Below are positions 44,795 to 54,039 of a DNA stretch of 64,000 bases, in pieces. This DNA is from Marinomonas algicola (GTDB lineage: Bacteria > Pseudomonadota > Gammaproteobacteria > Pseudomonadales > Marinomonadaceae). The stretch is taken from the NCBI RefSeq assembly GCF_014805825.1, contig NZ_CP061941.1, positions 434,001 through 498,000 on the forward strand, in the 5' to 3' direction. A program made the translations under genes and the position numbers. The first letter of the stretch is position 1. Every line of letters starts with the position of its first letter. The notes below the pieces were generated by a model, which was not told the DNA's origin, did no database searches, and saw only the letters and a program-made list of their open reading frames with translations.

Positions 44795-45295
44795 ATGAGC
44801 GAAGTAGATAAATCTACCCAACAAAAAGCGGAATCTAAGCCAAAAGCTAAGAAACCATCCCGTTCGCAACTGCGCAGTGCTTCCAGAAGCTTCGCCTTGC
44901 AAGCCGCTTATCAATGGCAAATGAATCAGACTCCAGTGAATGAGATAGAAGCTCAGTTTACTGTGGATCATGATTTAGGGACATGTGATAAAGTCTACTT
45001 CCGTGAATTAATTCAAGGTGTAACTTTTAACGCGAAAAAGTTAGATGACTTGTATGAAACTTTATTGGATCGTCCGTTATCGGAGTTAGACCCAATTGAG
45101 CTTACTATTCTTCGTATTGGCAGTTTTGAATTGTCAGAGCGTTTGGATGTTCCTTACAGAGTGGTGATTAACGAAGGCGTTGAACTGGCTAAGTCCTTTG
45201 GGGCAACAGAAAGCCATAAATATGTAAATGGAATTTTAGACAAGCTTGCTCAGCGAGTACGTCGAGAAGAAATTGCCGCTCGTCGAGAAAGGTAA
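44795..45295 (+). CDS. nusB: Transcription antitermination protein NusB
   Basis: The 166-residue protein has a Lys-rich lead of about 25 residues, then the helical NusB fold with RSFALQAAYQWQM and the C-terminal VPYRVVINEGVELAKSFGATESHKYVNG split over its conserved helices. NusB with NusE starts antitermination on rRNA operons. TGAGGA precedes the ATG, 8 bp after the ribH stop. Confidence 0.96.
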   Translation: MSEVDKSTQQKAESKPKAKKPSRSQLRSASRSFALQAAYQWQMNQTPVNEIEAQFTVDHDLGTCDKVYFRELIQGVTFNAKKLDDLYETLLDRPLSELDPIELTILRIGSFELSERLDVPYRVVINEGVELAKSFGATESHKYVNGILDKLAQRVRREEIAARRER

Positions 45296-45311
45296 GCGTT
45301 ATCTTCGAAAT

Positions 45312-45340
45312 AAAAAAGCCATCATTATGATGGCTTTTTT
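45312..45340 (+). terminator. Rho-independent terminator after nusB
   Basis: AAAAAAGCCATCAT and ATGATGGCTTTTTT form a perfect stem with a very tight loop, followed by no further T. It separates nusB from thiL. Confidence 0.8.
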
Positions 45341-45424
45341 ATGCTTAAAGCTTCGTTTGTCTGTATGGTAAATAACCTATTTTCAGTGATGGCTGTTTAC
45401 GTGTCCTATTGTAGAGATGCAAAT

Positions 45425-46375
45425 ATGAAAGAGTTTGAACTTATCCAGCGTATATTTAAAGAATCGTCTATGGCAGACATAGAAGGTCGTAAAGATATAT
45501 TATTGGGAATCGGTGATGATTGTGCTCAAGTGAGAATACCGGCGGATCAAACTTTGGTTTTTTCCATGGATACTTTGGTTGAAGGACGGCATTTTCCTTA
45601 CGATGCTGACCCCTATGCGATTGGCTATCGAGCGGTGGCAAGTTGTGTTAGCGATCTGGCTGCAATGGGGGCCAAGCCGGCTTTTTTTACGTTAGGGCTT
45701 ACCTTGCCTAATTCTGATGCTCAGTGGTTGTCTGCTTTTGCAGAAGGTCTGGCTGAGATGGCCGAGCCCATTGGTTTGCTGTTAGTAGGAGGAGACACGA
45801 CGAAAGGGCCTTTAACCATTACCTTACAAGTTCATGGTTACATTGAAGAGTCGTTTATCAAAAAACGCTCTCAAGCACAGTTAGATGACGATATCTATGT
45901 TACTGGCACGCTAGGCGATGCGGCTGCCGCGGTTCCAGTCATGACAGGAGAGATGATTGTGGCCAATGAGTTATATGATTATTTTTATGAACGCTATTGG
46001 CGGCCGTCACCACGCCTGATAGGTGGTATGGCTTTAAAACGGGTTGCAAATGCCATGATGGACATCTCGGATGGTTTTGCTCAAGATATTCAGCATATTC
46101 TGTCTGCATCTGATGTAGGCGCGTTTGTTCAGGGTCACCTTATTCCCATTTCTGAGGCATTGAGTAAATGGCAGCCAGACAACGCGTTAAGCATTGCTTT
46201 GACTGGAGGCGATGATTATGAACTCTGCTTTACCGCGCCTAAATCCATGAGAGAAGAGATTCGCTTGATTACTCAGACGCTGCACTTACCTTGCGCTCGA
46301 GTTGGAGAAATTGTTGAATCGGGGTTTGTTATTGAGGGGTATGCTGGAGACCTTAATGGCTGGCAGCATTTTTAA
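45425..46375 (+). CDS. thiL: Thiamine-monophosphate kinase ThiL
   Basis: From the ATG at 45425 the protein is 316 residues, close to E. coli ThiL (325). It shows the AIR-synthase-like fold with GIGDDCAQV, SMDTLVEGRHF, LLVGGDTTKGP, MMDISDGFAQDI, and LTGGDDYELCF. It makes thiamine pyrophosphate from the monophosphate. The frame is open 28 codons upstream into the terminator, so the earlier start is rejected. Confidence 0.96.
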   Translation: MKEFELIQRIFKESSMADIEGRKDILLGIGDDCAQVRIPADQTLVFSMDTLVEGRHFPYDADPYAIGYRAVASCVSDLAAMGAKPAFFTLGLTLPNSDAQWLSAFAEGLAEMAEPIGLLLVGGDTTKGPLTITLQVHGYIEESFIKKRSQAQLDDDIYVTGTLGDAAAAVPVMTGEMIVANELYDYFYERYWRPSPRLIGGMALKRVANAMMDISDGFAQDIQHILSASDVGAFVQGHLIPISEALSKWQPDNALSIALTGGDDYELCFTAPKSMREEIRLITQTLHLPCARVGEIVESGFVIEGYAGDLNGWQHF

Positions 46376-46407
46376 GATTATTTTCGAACAAATTAAGAGG
46401 TTCTCTA

Positions 46408-46884
46408 ATGGCAAATAAAGTGCCCAAATCCGTGTGGCGTAATCCTATTCATTTTCTTGCATTTGGTCTTGGGTCCGGGACGGTAGATAAAGCACCTGGT
46501 ACTTTTGGCACATTGGCCGCTATCCCTGCCTATTTGTTAATGCAGAATTGGACGGATCAAAACTATTTGATCATGCTGGTGGTTACCTTTGCTTTTGGGG
46601 TTTATCTTTGTGATAAAACCTCTAAAGATCTGGGCGTTCATGATCATCCCGGTATCGTTTGGGATGAATTTGTGGGTTACTGGATTACCATGTGGATGGC
46701 ACCAGCAGGTTGGTCATACATTATCATTGGTTTTATTTTATTTAGAGTATTTGATATTTTAAAACCTTGGCCTATTTCGTGGATAGAAAAGGTTCATGGG
46801 GGTATTGGCATTATGCTAGACGATATTGTAGCGGGGTTAATGTCATTTGTAGTGCTGCAAATTTTAGTACATTTTGTTTTCTAG
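46408..46884 (+). CDS. pgpA: Phosphatidylglycerophosphatase A
   Basis: The 158-residue membrane protein has PgpA motifs GLGSGTVDKAPGTFGT, HDHPGIVWDEFVGYWI, and FDILKPWPISWIE, which form its metal-dependent active site. It dephosphorylates phosphatidylglycerophosphate in phospholipid synthesis. It is the last gene of the nrdR-to-pgpA run. Confidence 0.95.
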   Translation: MANKVPKSVWRNPIHFLAFGLGSGTVDKAPGTFGTLAAIPAYLLMQNWTDQNYLIMLVVTFAFGVYLCDKTSKDLGVHDHPGIVWDEFVGYWITMWMAPAGWSYIIIGFILFRVFDILKPWPISWIEKVHGGIGIMLDDIVAGLMSFVVLQILVHFVF

Positions 46885-46896
46885 TAAAACGATGGG

Positions 46897-46935
46897 AACA
46901 GCCTGAATTCAGAGAAACTCAGGCTGTTTTTCGTT
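46897..46935. terminator. Terminator between pgpA and the SDR gene
   Basis: AACAGCCTGA (46897-46906) and TCAGGCTGTT (46919-46928) pair perfectly and run into T5, between convergent genes. Confidence 0.85.
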
Positions 46936-46958
46936 TTTTACTTATTTAGTGATGGTTC

Positions 46959-47714
46959 TTAACAAGTGTAGTTAAGGCCAAGCCGACCACCATCCACATA
47001 AATGGTTTCACCCGTAATGTAGCTGGCTTTTTCGCTCGCGAGAAACGCGACGGTATCACCGATTTCCCGAGGAACGCCAATGCGTCCTAAGGGTGTGCGG
47101 CTTAGCACATTCTTCATTGCTTCTGGGTTAGCATTGACGCCTGCCATCATGGCGGTATCGATGGAACCGGGCCCTACGGCGTTAACACGGATTCCGTTTT
47201 TGGCTAAAGCTAAGGCCGCAACCTTGGTTAATTGCATTGCGCCACCTTTCGATGCACAGTAAGCGGCAATGCTTGGAATGGCAACTTGTGCGTTAATGGA
47301 TGACATGTTCACAACAGAACCCTGGATATTATGTTTTACCATGCTTTTTGCCGCACGTTGCAGAGCGATAAAAGTACCTGTTAGATTAATATCAATGACT
47401 TGGCGAAACTGCTCTTCGGACAATTCAAGAAAGTCACTTGGGTTAGCGATACCGGCATTGTTGACTAAGCAGTGAACTGGGCCGTGTTCTGCTTCAATAC
47501 GGTCGAACATGGCTAAAATTTGCTTAGAATCTCCCATATCGCATGTGTAGGCCGCGGTTCCATTTCCTAATGTAGCGGCCGCCGCTTGAACAACGTCTTC
47601 TTGGATGTCCGCCAAAATAATTTTAAAGCCATCTTCTGCTAAGGCTTCTGCACAGGCAAACCCAATTCCTTGAGCGCCTCCTGTTACGAGAGCGATTTTT
47701 TGTGTATTTGTCAT
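46959..47714 (-). CDS. Short-chain dehydrogenase/reductase (SDR)
   Basis: The 251-residue classical SDR has the NAD(P) site TGGAQGIGFACA, the NNAG motif, catalytic Ser in NMSSINAQ, and Y-x-x-x-K in YCASKGG, ending in the quinone-reductase-like C-terminus GETIYVDGGRLG. Asp at the end of strand 2 (LADIQ) suggests NAD rather than NADP. It is the last gene of the oxidase-hyuA-hyuB-SDR unit. Confidence 0.92.
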   Translation of the reverse strand: MTNTQKIALVTGGAQGIGFACAEALAEDGFKIILADIQEDVVQAAAATLGNGTAAYTCDMGDSKQILAMFDRIEAEHGPVHCLVNNAGIANPSDFLELSEEQFRQVIDINLTGTFIALQRAAKSMVKHNIQGSVVNMSSINAQVAIPSIAAYCASKGGAMQLTKVAALALAKNGIRVNAVGPGSIDTAMMAGVNANPEAMKNVLSRTPLGRIGVPREIGDTVAFLASEKASYITGETIYVDGGRLGLNYTC

Positions 47715-47738
47715 AATAATCTCCTGAAGAGAAGTAAG

Positions 47739-49385
47739 TTAGAGTGTCAGACCGTAATCATTCACGGCTTGTTCGTGTGTGATGTAACCGGCGTCTAAAT
47801 CGGCGCGGACTAATTCCGCAGGGCGTTTTTTAGGGTCTCCATAACCACCGCCACCAGGCAATTCAAGAATCAGTTTCCTACCCGCAGGAATTAATTGTCG
47901 ACCCTTACCCTTTAATACCGTGCCATCATCGAGCATGACGCTGCCTGCACGGCCATTTTTGCCTTGCTCTCGGCCGCGCGCAGGGAACTGAATACGATCA
48001 AACATGGCATTAAAATACAGTTGGTAGCCTTCGTTTGCGCTAATGACAATGGTTTGCCCCAAACCGCCTCGGAATTCCCCGCTGCCGCCTGAGCCTTCCA
48101 ATAAATCTTTTTGCCAGATAGTCAAGGGCCCAACATGTTCAGTTGCTTCTGTGGACATGGTGCTTACACCAGATGGAAAGGCCGTAGCACTGAGGCCATC
48201 GAGTGTGGCGCGTGCTCCCATACCACCAGAATTGAACATAAGAATTTCTGAGGGCGGTAAACCAGAAGACGGGTCTACTGGACGCGCACTGAGCAATACG
48301 TTCCAAAGAGCGCTGGCGCCCTCAGCAGGTGCAATGCCAGGGACGCATTGATGCAAAGCGCCCAAAACAACGTCTGGAACAAAATGTCCTAGTACATGAC
48401 GTACCGACACTGGCGCAGGGTGTGGGGCGTTTAAAATACAGCCTTCAGGTGCAGTGACATCAAAGGGTTTTAAGGAACCTGTGTTATTTGGGATATCAGG
48501 GGCAATCGCACACTTTAGTCCATAACAAGCATAGGCTCGTGTATAGACCATCGGGACGTTTACACCGAACTTACTGGGTCCTGAGGTGCCTGCGAAATCG
48601 GCTAATAGCGTGTCACCTGAAATCGTTAATGCCACTCTCATATCTACTTCAGCTTCATAACCGTCTACCATCATATTATTATGGTAGGTACCATCAGGGA
48701 GATCTTTAATACGCGCTAAGGTCGCTAGGCGGCTGTTATCAATAATGAAATCGGACAGGGTTTCGAGTTCGACTATATTAAATTCATTCATCATGTCCAT
48801 TAGACGGGCATCACCCGCCGCGTTGCAGGCCGCTAAAGAATACAAGTCACCGATCACTTGATCTTGTTCGCGGACATTGTTGCGAATGATATTAACCAGA
48901 CCTTTGTTCACTTCGCCTTGATCGATGAACTTCATGATCGGTACTAATAAGCCTTCTTCATAGATTTCATTCGCATCTGGACCATAGCCACGGCCCCCAA
49001 TGTCAACTACGTGAGCCGTAGCCGCAAAAAAACCGACGTGTTTATCTTGATAAAACGCTGGTGATACCATGGTGAAATCATGTAAGTGTCCTGTACCTTT
49101 CCATGGATCATTCGTCAGGTAAACGTCTCCTTCACAGATATTCTCTTCGCCAATTTCTTTAATAAAATGAGGGACAGACTCCGCCATTGCATTAACGTGT
49201 CCGGGGGTACCTGTCACGGCTTGGGCAATCATGCGTCCTCGACAGTCAAAAACCCCTGCAGATAAATCACCGGCTTCACGTACCGACGTGGAAAAAGCAG
49301 TACGAATAAGAGTCGTGGCTTGTTCTTCTACAACCGCAACTAAACGGTTCCACATAATTTGGTAATCAACATTGCTTAATTTCAT
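47739..49385 (-). CDS. hyuB: Hydantoinase/5-oxoprolinase subunit B
   Basis: The 548-residue protein has the HyuB fold signatures: RTAFSTSVREAGDLSAGVFD near the start, GDVYLTNDPWKGTGHLHDF, and the Gly-rich C-terminus SGGSGEFRGGLGQTI and ELPGGGGYGDPKKR. HyuB pairs with HyuA in ATP-dependent hydantoinases, 5-oxoprolinases and related carboxylases. It starts 2 bp after hyuA ends, so the subunits are translated together. Confidence 0.93.
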   Translation of the reverse strand: MKLSNVDYQIMWNRLVAVVEEQATTLIRTAFSTSVREAGDLSAGVFDCRGRMIAQAVTGTPGHVNAMAESVPHFIKEIGEENICEGDVYLTNDPWKGTGHLHDFTMVSPAFYQDKHVGFFAATAHVVDIGGRGYGPDANEIYEEGLLVPIMKFIDQGEVNKGLVNIIRNNVREQDQVIGDLYSLAACNAAGDARLMDMMNEFNIVELETLSDFIIDNSRLATLARIKDLPDGTYHNNMMVDGYEAEVDMRVALTISGDTLLADFAGTSGPSKFGVNVPMVYTRAYACYGLKCAIAPDIPNNTGSLKPFDVTAPEGCILNAPHPAPVSVRHVLGHFVPDVVLGALHQCVPGIAPAEGASALWNVLLSARPVDPSSGLPPSEILMFNSGGMGARATLDGLSATAFPSGVSTMSTEATEHVGPLTIWQKDLLEGSGGSGEFRGGLGQTIVISANEGYQLYFNAMFDRIQFPARGREQGKNGRAGSVMLDDGTVLKGKGRQLIPAGRKLILELPGGGGYGDPKKRPAELVRADLDAGYITHEQAVNDYGLTL

Positions 49386-49386
49386 A

Positions 49387-51480
49387 CTATACCGTCTCCA
49401 TGATTTTTTTATTGACCAGCAACATAGACTTATCGTCCTGTGCTATGACCGTATAACCGCTGGTGACAACGGTAGATGTCTCATCTTCGACAATAATAGC
49501 TGGCCCAGTGACGGCATCACCGGGTGCTAATCTACTTCGCTCAACTTCTCCTGCGGTGACGACTTTACGGATCGCCGCATCGAAAAACTCTCGCGTTTTA
49601 GTTATCTCAATTTGCTGGCCAGAACGACGCAGTGTCATTGGTGTTGAAGGCGCTAACTTAGAGGCTACCGTGATAGACCAGTTGGTTATTTCAATGCCAA
49701 GTCCATCAATGGTGCGACCGAAAAGCGTGTGATAGCCCGATTCAAATTTCGCTCGGAAGGCGTCCACATCATCTGCAACATAGTCTTTGTAATCGATATC
49801 AATGCCGATTTCACCACCTTGACCGGTGTAGCGCATAAAGGCTTGAACTTGAGTTGTGGTTTCAACTTCCCCTGCACCGCGCTTCACGAAGGCCAGCGCT
49901 TCGGCGCGTAATTCACTGAGTAATAGATTAATTCGCTCTGGGTCAAAGTTACTTAAACGTTGATACATACCTTTGCTTGCTTCATAGGAAAAGGGGGCAT
50001 TAAGGAAGCCAATGGCTGAGCCAACACCCGCACCCGGTGGGATAATCAAGTAATTCATATCGAGTTTTTCACACAATCGACAAGCATGCAGAGGCGCTCC
50101 GCCGCCAAAGGCGATCATGGTAAAATTACTGATCTCCTTGCCATTCTCAACGGTATGGACTCGTGCTGCATTGGCCATATTTTCATCCACAACTTCGGTC
50201 ACACCAAAAGCGGCTTGTTGTTCATCCAGCTCGGCTTTTAACGCCACTTTATTCATCATGGCGGAGCTGGCTAAAGGCACGGACAGTGGAATGTCGCCAC
50301 CTGCAAATAAGTCTGGATCTAAGCGCCCTAATAATAAGTTAGCATCGGTAACGGTCGGGTTCTCGCCACCGCGTTGGTAGCAGGCAGGACCAGGCTCCGA
50401 TGCCGCCGATTTAGGGCCGACACGAATTTGTTTCATATCATCCACATGGGCGATAGAGCCACCGCCAGCGCCAATTTCTACCATCTCTACCACTGGGGTG
50501 GATAGTGGCATCCCCGATCCTTTTGCAAAGCGATAAGTACGAGCAACTTCAAAGGTATTCGCTGTTTTCGGTTTGCCACCTTCTATTAAACAAATCTTTG
50601 CCGTTGTGCCTCCCATATCGAAGGAAAGGACTTGATTTTCTGCGTAGCTAGAGGCAAATTTAGCCGCGAAAATGGCACCGCCTGCGGGACCAGATTCCAG
50701 TAATCGAACAGGGAACTCTGAGGCGGTATCGACACTGATTAAACCGCCGGCAGAGTGCATCATAAAGACGGGACAGGTCATCCCTGTTTCTTTTAGTCGC
50801 TTGACGAGTCGGCCTAGATAATCCGAGACCTGAGGGCGTACATAGGCATTGGCAATAACGGTATTAAAGCGTTGGAATTCCCGCATTTGAGGTGAAACAT
50901 GGCTCGAAATGGAGACACTTAGCTCCGGGGCGGCTTTTGCAAAGGCCTTTTGTACTTGCACTTCGTTAATGTCATTGGCGTAGGAATGAATGAACCCGAC
51001 GGCAATGGCTTCGTAACCTTCTGCGACTACTTCTTTTACTAAGGCGTTTAGCTCGGCTGTATCTATTTCAGTGAGTACTTCACCACTAGAACTAATGCGC
51101 TCATTTAATGTATAGCGATCGGTCCGTTTTACTAAAGGTGTCGGTAGCGTTAGGTTTAAATCGTATTGCTCAAAACGGTTCTCTGTGCGCATTTCCACTA
51201 CATCTCTAAAACCTTCAGAGGTGATAAACGCGGTACGTGCGCCACGGCGCTCAATTAATGAGTTGGTGACTAAGGTGGTGCCATGAATCACGGTGGTAAT
51301 CTCATTGGCTGTTATATTCGCTCGCTTACAGACCAGTTGAATGCCATCCAAAATGGCTTGTTCAGGCTGTGTGTAGTTGGTCAGTACTTTGCCAGTGAAT
51401 AATTTTCCGTCCAGATCCAGCGCGATATCAGTAAATGTGCCGCCAATATCAACACCAATGCGCGCATTTTTTTGCGTCAT
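49387..51480 (-). CDS. hyuA: Hydantoinase/5-oxoprolinase subunit A
   Basis: The 697-residue protein opens with IGVDIGGTFTDIALD, the phosphate loop of the actin-like ATPase fold, followed by ATTVIHGTT-like TTVIHGTTLVTNSLIERRG, and has LSFDMGGTTAKICLIEGG and FGGGAPLHACRL. This is the ATP-using subunit of hydantoinase/oxoprolinase systems, acting on a cyclic amide such as a hydantoin, 5-oxoproline or a thiazolidine. The exact substrate cannot be told from sequence. Confidence 0.93.
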   Translation of the reverse strand: MTQKNARIGVDIGGTFTDIALDLDGKLFTGKVLTNYTQPEQAILDGIQLVCKRANITANEITTVIHGTTLVTNSLIERRGARTAFITSEGFRDVVEMRTENRFEQYDLNLTLPTPLVKRTDRYTLNERISSSGEVLTEIDTAELNALVKEVVAEGYEAIAVGFIHSYANDINEVQVQKAFAKAAPELSVSISSHVSPQMREFQRFNTVIANAYVRPQVSDYLGRLVKRLKETGMTCPVFMMHSAGGLISVDTASEFPVRLLESGPAGGAIFAAKFASSYAENQVLSFDMGGTTAKICLIEGGKPKTANTFEVARTYRFAKGSGMPLSTPVVEMVEIGAGGGSIAHVDDMKQIRVGPKSAASEPGPACYQRGGENPTVTDANLLLGRLDPDLFAGGDIPLSVPLASSAMMNKVALKAELDEQQAAFGVTEVVDENMANAARVHTVENGKEISNFTMIAFGGGAPLHACRLCEKLDMNYLIIPPGAGVGSAIGFLNAPFSYEASKGMYQRLSNFDPERINLLLSELRAEALAFVKRGAGEVETTTQVQAFMRYTGQGGEIGIDIDYKDYVADDVDAFRAKFESGYHTLFGRTIDGLGIEITNWSITVASKLAPSTPMTLRRSGQQIEITKTREFFDAAIRKVVTAGEVERSRLAPGDAVTGPAIIVEDETSTVVTSGYTVIAQDDKSMLLVNKKIMETV

Positions 51481-51506
51481 ATTGATTCTCCAAAGTTAAT
51501 AATAGA

Positions 51507-52799
51507 TTAAATGCTTTTGTAATAACGCCAAGCTTTAAAGCAGGCTTCATATAGCGGCTCACGAACAAATGCAGCGTGGTCCTTTTTCAAGCCCGTTATA
51601 GGTAGCATGATATCTTCTTCAGGCGTACCTGTTAGTAATTGAGCCATGGCTTGCCCACATACTGTTCCTGTTGTAATGCCACGACCATTGTAACCAACGG
51701 CTGTGTATAAACCGGGAGCTAAATGATGAATTCTCGGTAGGTGGTCAGGTGTCATGGCGATTTTTCCGTGCCATGTGCTTTCAAACTCTACTTTGCCCAA
51801 AAAGGGGAAAATTTTATCAATGCGTTTTTGCGCCCAATATTTTGATCCACGGTCGTTTTTTCCCGCTAATTTTCCCATACTGCCTATGATTAACCGTCCA
51901 AACTGATCTTTACGGATAGACTGCATAACCAAACCAGTATCCCAAACGCTCTGAGCCTCTGGTAAAATTTTGTCGGCGATACGGCCAAGAGGCTTTGTCG
52001 CAACTTGATAGAAGTGGATGGAGGTAAAGGTTTGCTTTAATCCAGGCCATAAATTGTCATTATAGGCATTACCTCCAATAATAACTTTATTTGCTGTCAC
52101 TGTGCCGCGGTTTGTTTCAACCAGCCATTTACCATCTACTGGAGTGAGTTTTAGAGCTCGAGTTTCAGAATGAATAATGGCACCAGCTTTAATCGCAGCG
52201 GTTGCGAGCCCACGAGCGTAGCCCATAGGATTGACTGTGCCTGCTTTCGGGTCCAGTAGGCCGCCATAGAAATTTGAGGTGCCAATTTTAGCCTCCGTTT
52301 GCTGAGCATCTAGCAATTGGACATTACGACCACGGCGTTGCCATTCAGCAGCGCGGGCCGTCAGTTCTTTGAAGCCTGAAGGTGAGTGCGCAGCATGAAT
52401 AGTGCCATTGCGTGTTGCTTCACAGTCAATCTTGAAACGGTCAATTAAGGAAAAAACTGTGTCTGGAGCTTTGCCCATCACATCTAGGAATCGGTTCGCC
52501 GCCTGCTCACCTAATACTGATCGTACCTCTTGAGGAGGCAACCAAATACCGGGGTTTACCATGCCGCAGTTTCGTCCTGATCCTCCGAAGCCAATTTTTT
52601 CCGCTTCTAGAATCAAGCACTGCACTCCCATTTCAGCTAAATGAAGCGCGGTAGAGGCGCCTGTAAAGCCTCCACCAATAATGGCGACATCTGTCGTGAC
52701 GTTACCTTCTAGGGGGAGGGCTTTCGGAGTAACGGGTGCAGACATATCCCACAATGAGATTGGTTGTTGAGTGACGTTAGGGTTTTCACTCTGACTCAT
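51507..52799 (-). CDS. FAD-dependent amine/amino-acid oxidoreductase (DAO family)
   Basis: The 430-residue protein has a Rossmann FAD site VAIIGGGFTGASTALHLAE and the DAO-family layout, most like gamma-glutamylputrescine oxidase (ISLWDMSA opening, GFGGSGRNCGMVNPG, and C-terminal GLYTAVGYNGRGITTGT). It oxidises a C-N bond in an amine or N-substituted amino acid. It heads the unit oxidase-hyuA-hyuB-SDR, with two palindromes in its promoter region. Confidence 0.9.
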   Translation of the reverse strand: MSQSENPNVTQQPISLWDMSAPVTPKALPLEGNVTTDVAIIGGGFTGASTALHLAEMGVQCLILEAEKIGFGGSGRNCGMVNPGIWLPPQEVRSVLGEQAANRFLDVMGKAPDTVFSLIDRFKIDCEATRNGTIHAAHSPSGFKELTARAAEWQRRGRNVQLLDAQQTEAKIGTSNFYGGLLDPKAGTVNPMGYARGLATAAIKAGAIIHSETRALKLTPVDGKWLVETNRGTVTANKVIIGGNAYNDNLWPGLKQTFTSIHFYQVATKPLGRIADKILPEAQSVWDTGLVMQSIRKDQFGRLIIGSMGKLAGKNDRGSKYWAQKRIDKIFPFLGKVEFESTWHGKIAMTPDHLPRIHHLAPGLYTAVGYNGRGITTGTVCGQAMAQLLTGTPEEDIMLPITGLKKDHAAFVREPLYEACFKAWRYYKSI

Positions 52800-52823
52800 A
52801 TTAACCTCTCAATACTGTTTTAA

Positions 52824-52837
52824 AGTACGTTCGTACT
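52824..52837. promoter_or_regulatory. Near-perfect palindrome upstream of the oxidase gene
   Basis: AGTACGTTCGTACT has 6-bp arms around TT, 25 bp before the oxidase start. It could be an operator of the catabolic operon. Confidence 0.4.
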
Positions 52838-52865
52838 ATTATATGGAACGATATTTTTGATAAGT

Positions 52866-52883
52866 GAAACAATATAGTGTTTC
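52866..52883. promoter_or_regulatory. GAAACA-N6-TGTTTC inverted repeat upstream of the oxidase gene
   Basis: GAAACA and TGTTTC pair perfectly with a 6-base spacer, 67 bp before the oxidase start. A GAAACA half also occurs upstream of the lyase gene (55950-55955), and GAAACAATTGTTT upstream of the aap-like operon (57118-57130), so it may be a site shared within this region. Confidence 0.4.
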
Positions 52884-53013
52884 TTCATAAAAATCCAGAC
52901 CTATGATGCAATTAATGTGTACTTTTTTGTTTGCTTTTACGCTTAAAAAAAGAACAAAAACCGCTGTGGCATGATGCTATTCGCTGCATGTTTGGCCTTC
53001 TCTAACTCGGGTC

Positions 53014-53799
53014 TCAGTGATTTAATATTTGACTCAAGAATTCTTGTGCTCTTTCGGATTGAGGGCTATTAAAGAAGGACTCTGGGTCGTTTTCTTCAAT
53101 AATTTGTCCTGCGTCCATAAAAATAACTCGATCAGCCACTTTTCTTGCGAATCCCATTTCATGGGTTACACATAACATGGTCATGCCAGTGTCAGCCAAA
53201 CTCACCATTACATCCAAAACCTCTGCAATCATTTCTGGGTCTAGTGCGGATGTTGGCTCATCAAATAACATAATAGATGGGCTCATACATAAAGAGCGTG
53301 CTATCGCGACCCGTTGTTGCTGTCCACCAGATAACTGCCCCGGAAATTTATCGGCTTGATTGGCTATGCATACTTTTTCAAGATACTCCATTGCCATTTT
53401 TTCAGCGTCTACTTTGCTGGTACCTCTTACTAACATAGGGGCAAGTGTGCAGTTTTCTAATACGCTCATATGAGGAAATAGATTAAAGTGCTGGAAGCAC
53501 ATACCGACATCCTTACGGATAGATTGAATATTAGAAAGGTTGTCATTCAAAAGGGTTCCTAAGACGTTGATATCGCCAGCTTGATGTTCTTCTAAATGAT
53601 TGATGCAGCGTATCATGGTGGACTTTCCTGATCCTGAAGGACCGCAAATAACAATTTTTTCGCCTTTTTTAACATTGAGGTTTACGTTCTTTAAGACATG
53701 GAAGTCACCATACCATTTGTTCATGTTTGTAATGGCGATGGCTGTTTCTTGTGAGTCAACTTTTGATGTAGTGCTTACTGAAGAAGCTGAAGTATTCAT
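53014..53799 (-). CDS. Polar amino-acid ABC transporter ATPase (AapP/GlnQ-like)
   Basis: The 261-residue protein has Walker A GPSGSGKST, Q-loop, signature LSGGQQQRVAIARSL, Walker B IMLFDEPTSALDP, and H-loop VTHEMGFAR, as in polar amino-acid importers. There are no permease genes beside it. The SBP and two permeases at 57226-60515 lack an ATPase, so this is likely their partner, encoded across the IclR gene on the other strand. Confidence 0.93.
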   Translation of the reverse strand: MNTSASSVSTTSKVDSQETAIAITNMNKWYGDFHVLKNVNLNVKKGEKIVICGPSGSGKSTMIRCINHLEEHQAGDINVLGTLLNDNLSNIQSIRKDVGMCFQHFNLFPHMSVLENCTLAPMLVRGTSKVDAEKMAMEYLEKVCIANQADKFPGQLSGGQQQRVAIARSLCMSPSIMLFDEPTSALDPEMIAEVLDVMVSLADTGMTMLCVTHEMGFARKVADRVIFMDAGQIIEENDPESFFNSPQSERAQEFLSQILNH

Positions 53800-53822
53800 T
53801 TATCTATCCTTTCTATAGAGGA

Positions 53823-53966
53823 CTTTGCACGATTATCGTGCCCACCAATACCGTGTTAAAAATAGACTTGAAGAGCTCATTTAGAATTTATGAGCTCCGT
53901 TTGCCGTCTATTTGTGTCTGATTTTCACTTTGCTAACTTTCACTTTGCTTACAACGTCGTGCAAAG
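53823..53966. promoter_or_regulatory. Densely structured spacer upstream of the ABC ATPase gene
   Basis: Several clear elements lie in this stretch. GCACGAT-T-ATCGTGC (53827-53841) is a perfect palindrome. AAATAGAC (53860-53867)/GTCTATTT (53906-53913) encloses GAGCTCAT (53873-53880)/ATGAGCTC (53890-53897). CTTTGCACGA (53823-53832) is repeated inverted as TCGTGCAAAG (53957-53966). TTTCACTTTGCT occurs twice (53923-53934, 53938-53949). It may hold a terminator for the VOC gene, operators, or an mRNA leader structure. Confidence 0.5.
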
Positions 53967-54039
53967 ACACTTTATGACCTTAAGTTACTTGGTTGCTCCG
54001 CGGCGGGTCAGTACCTATGACTAAAGGTGTTTTTTTGTG

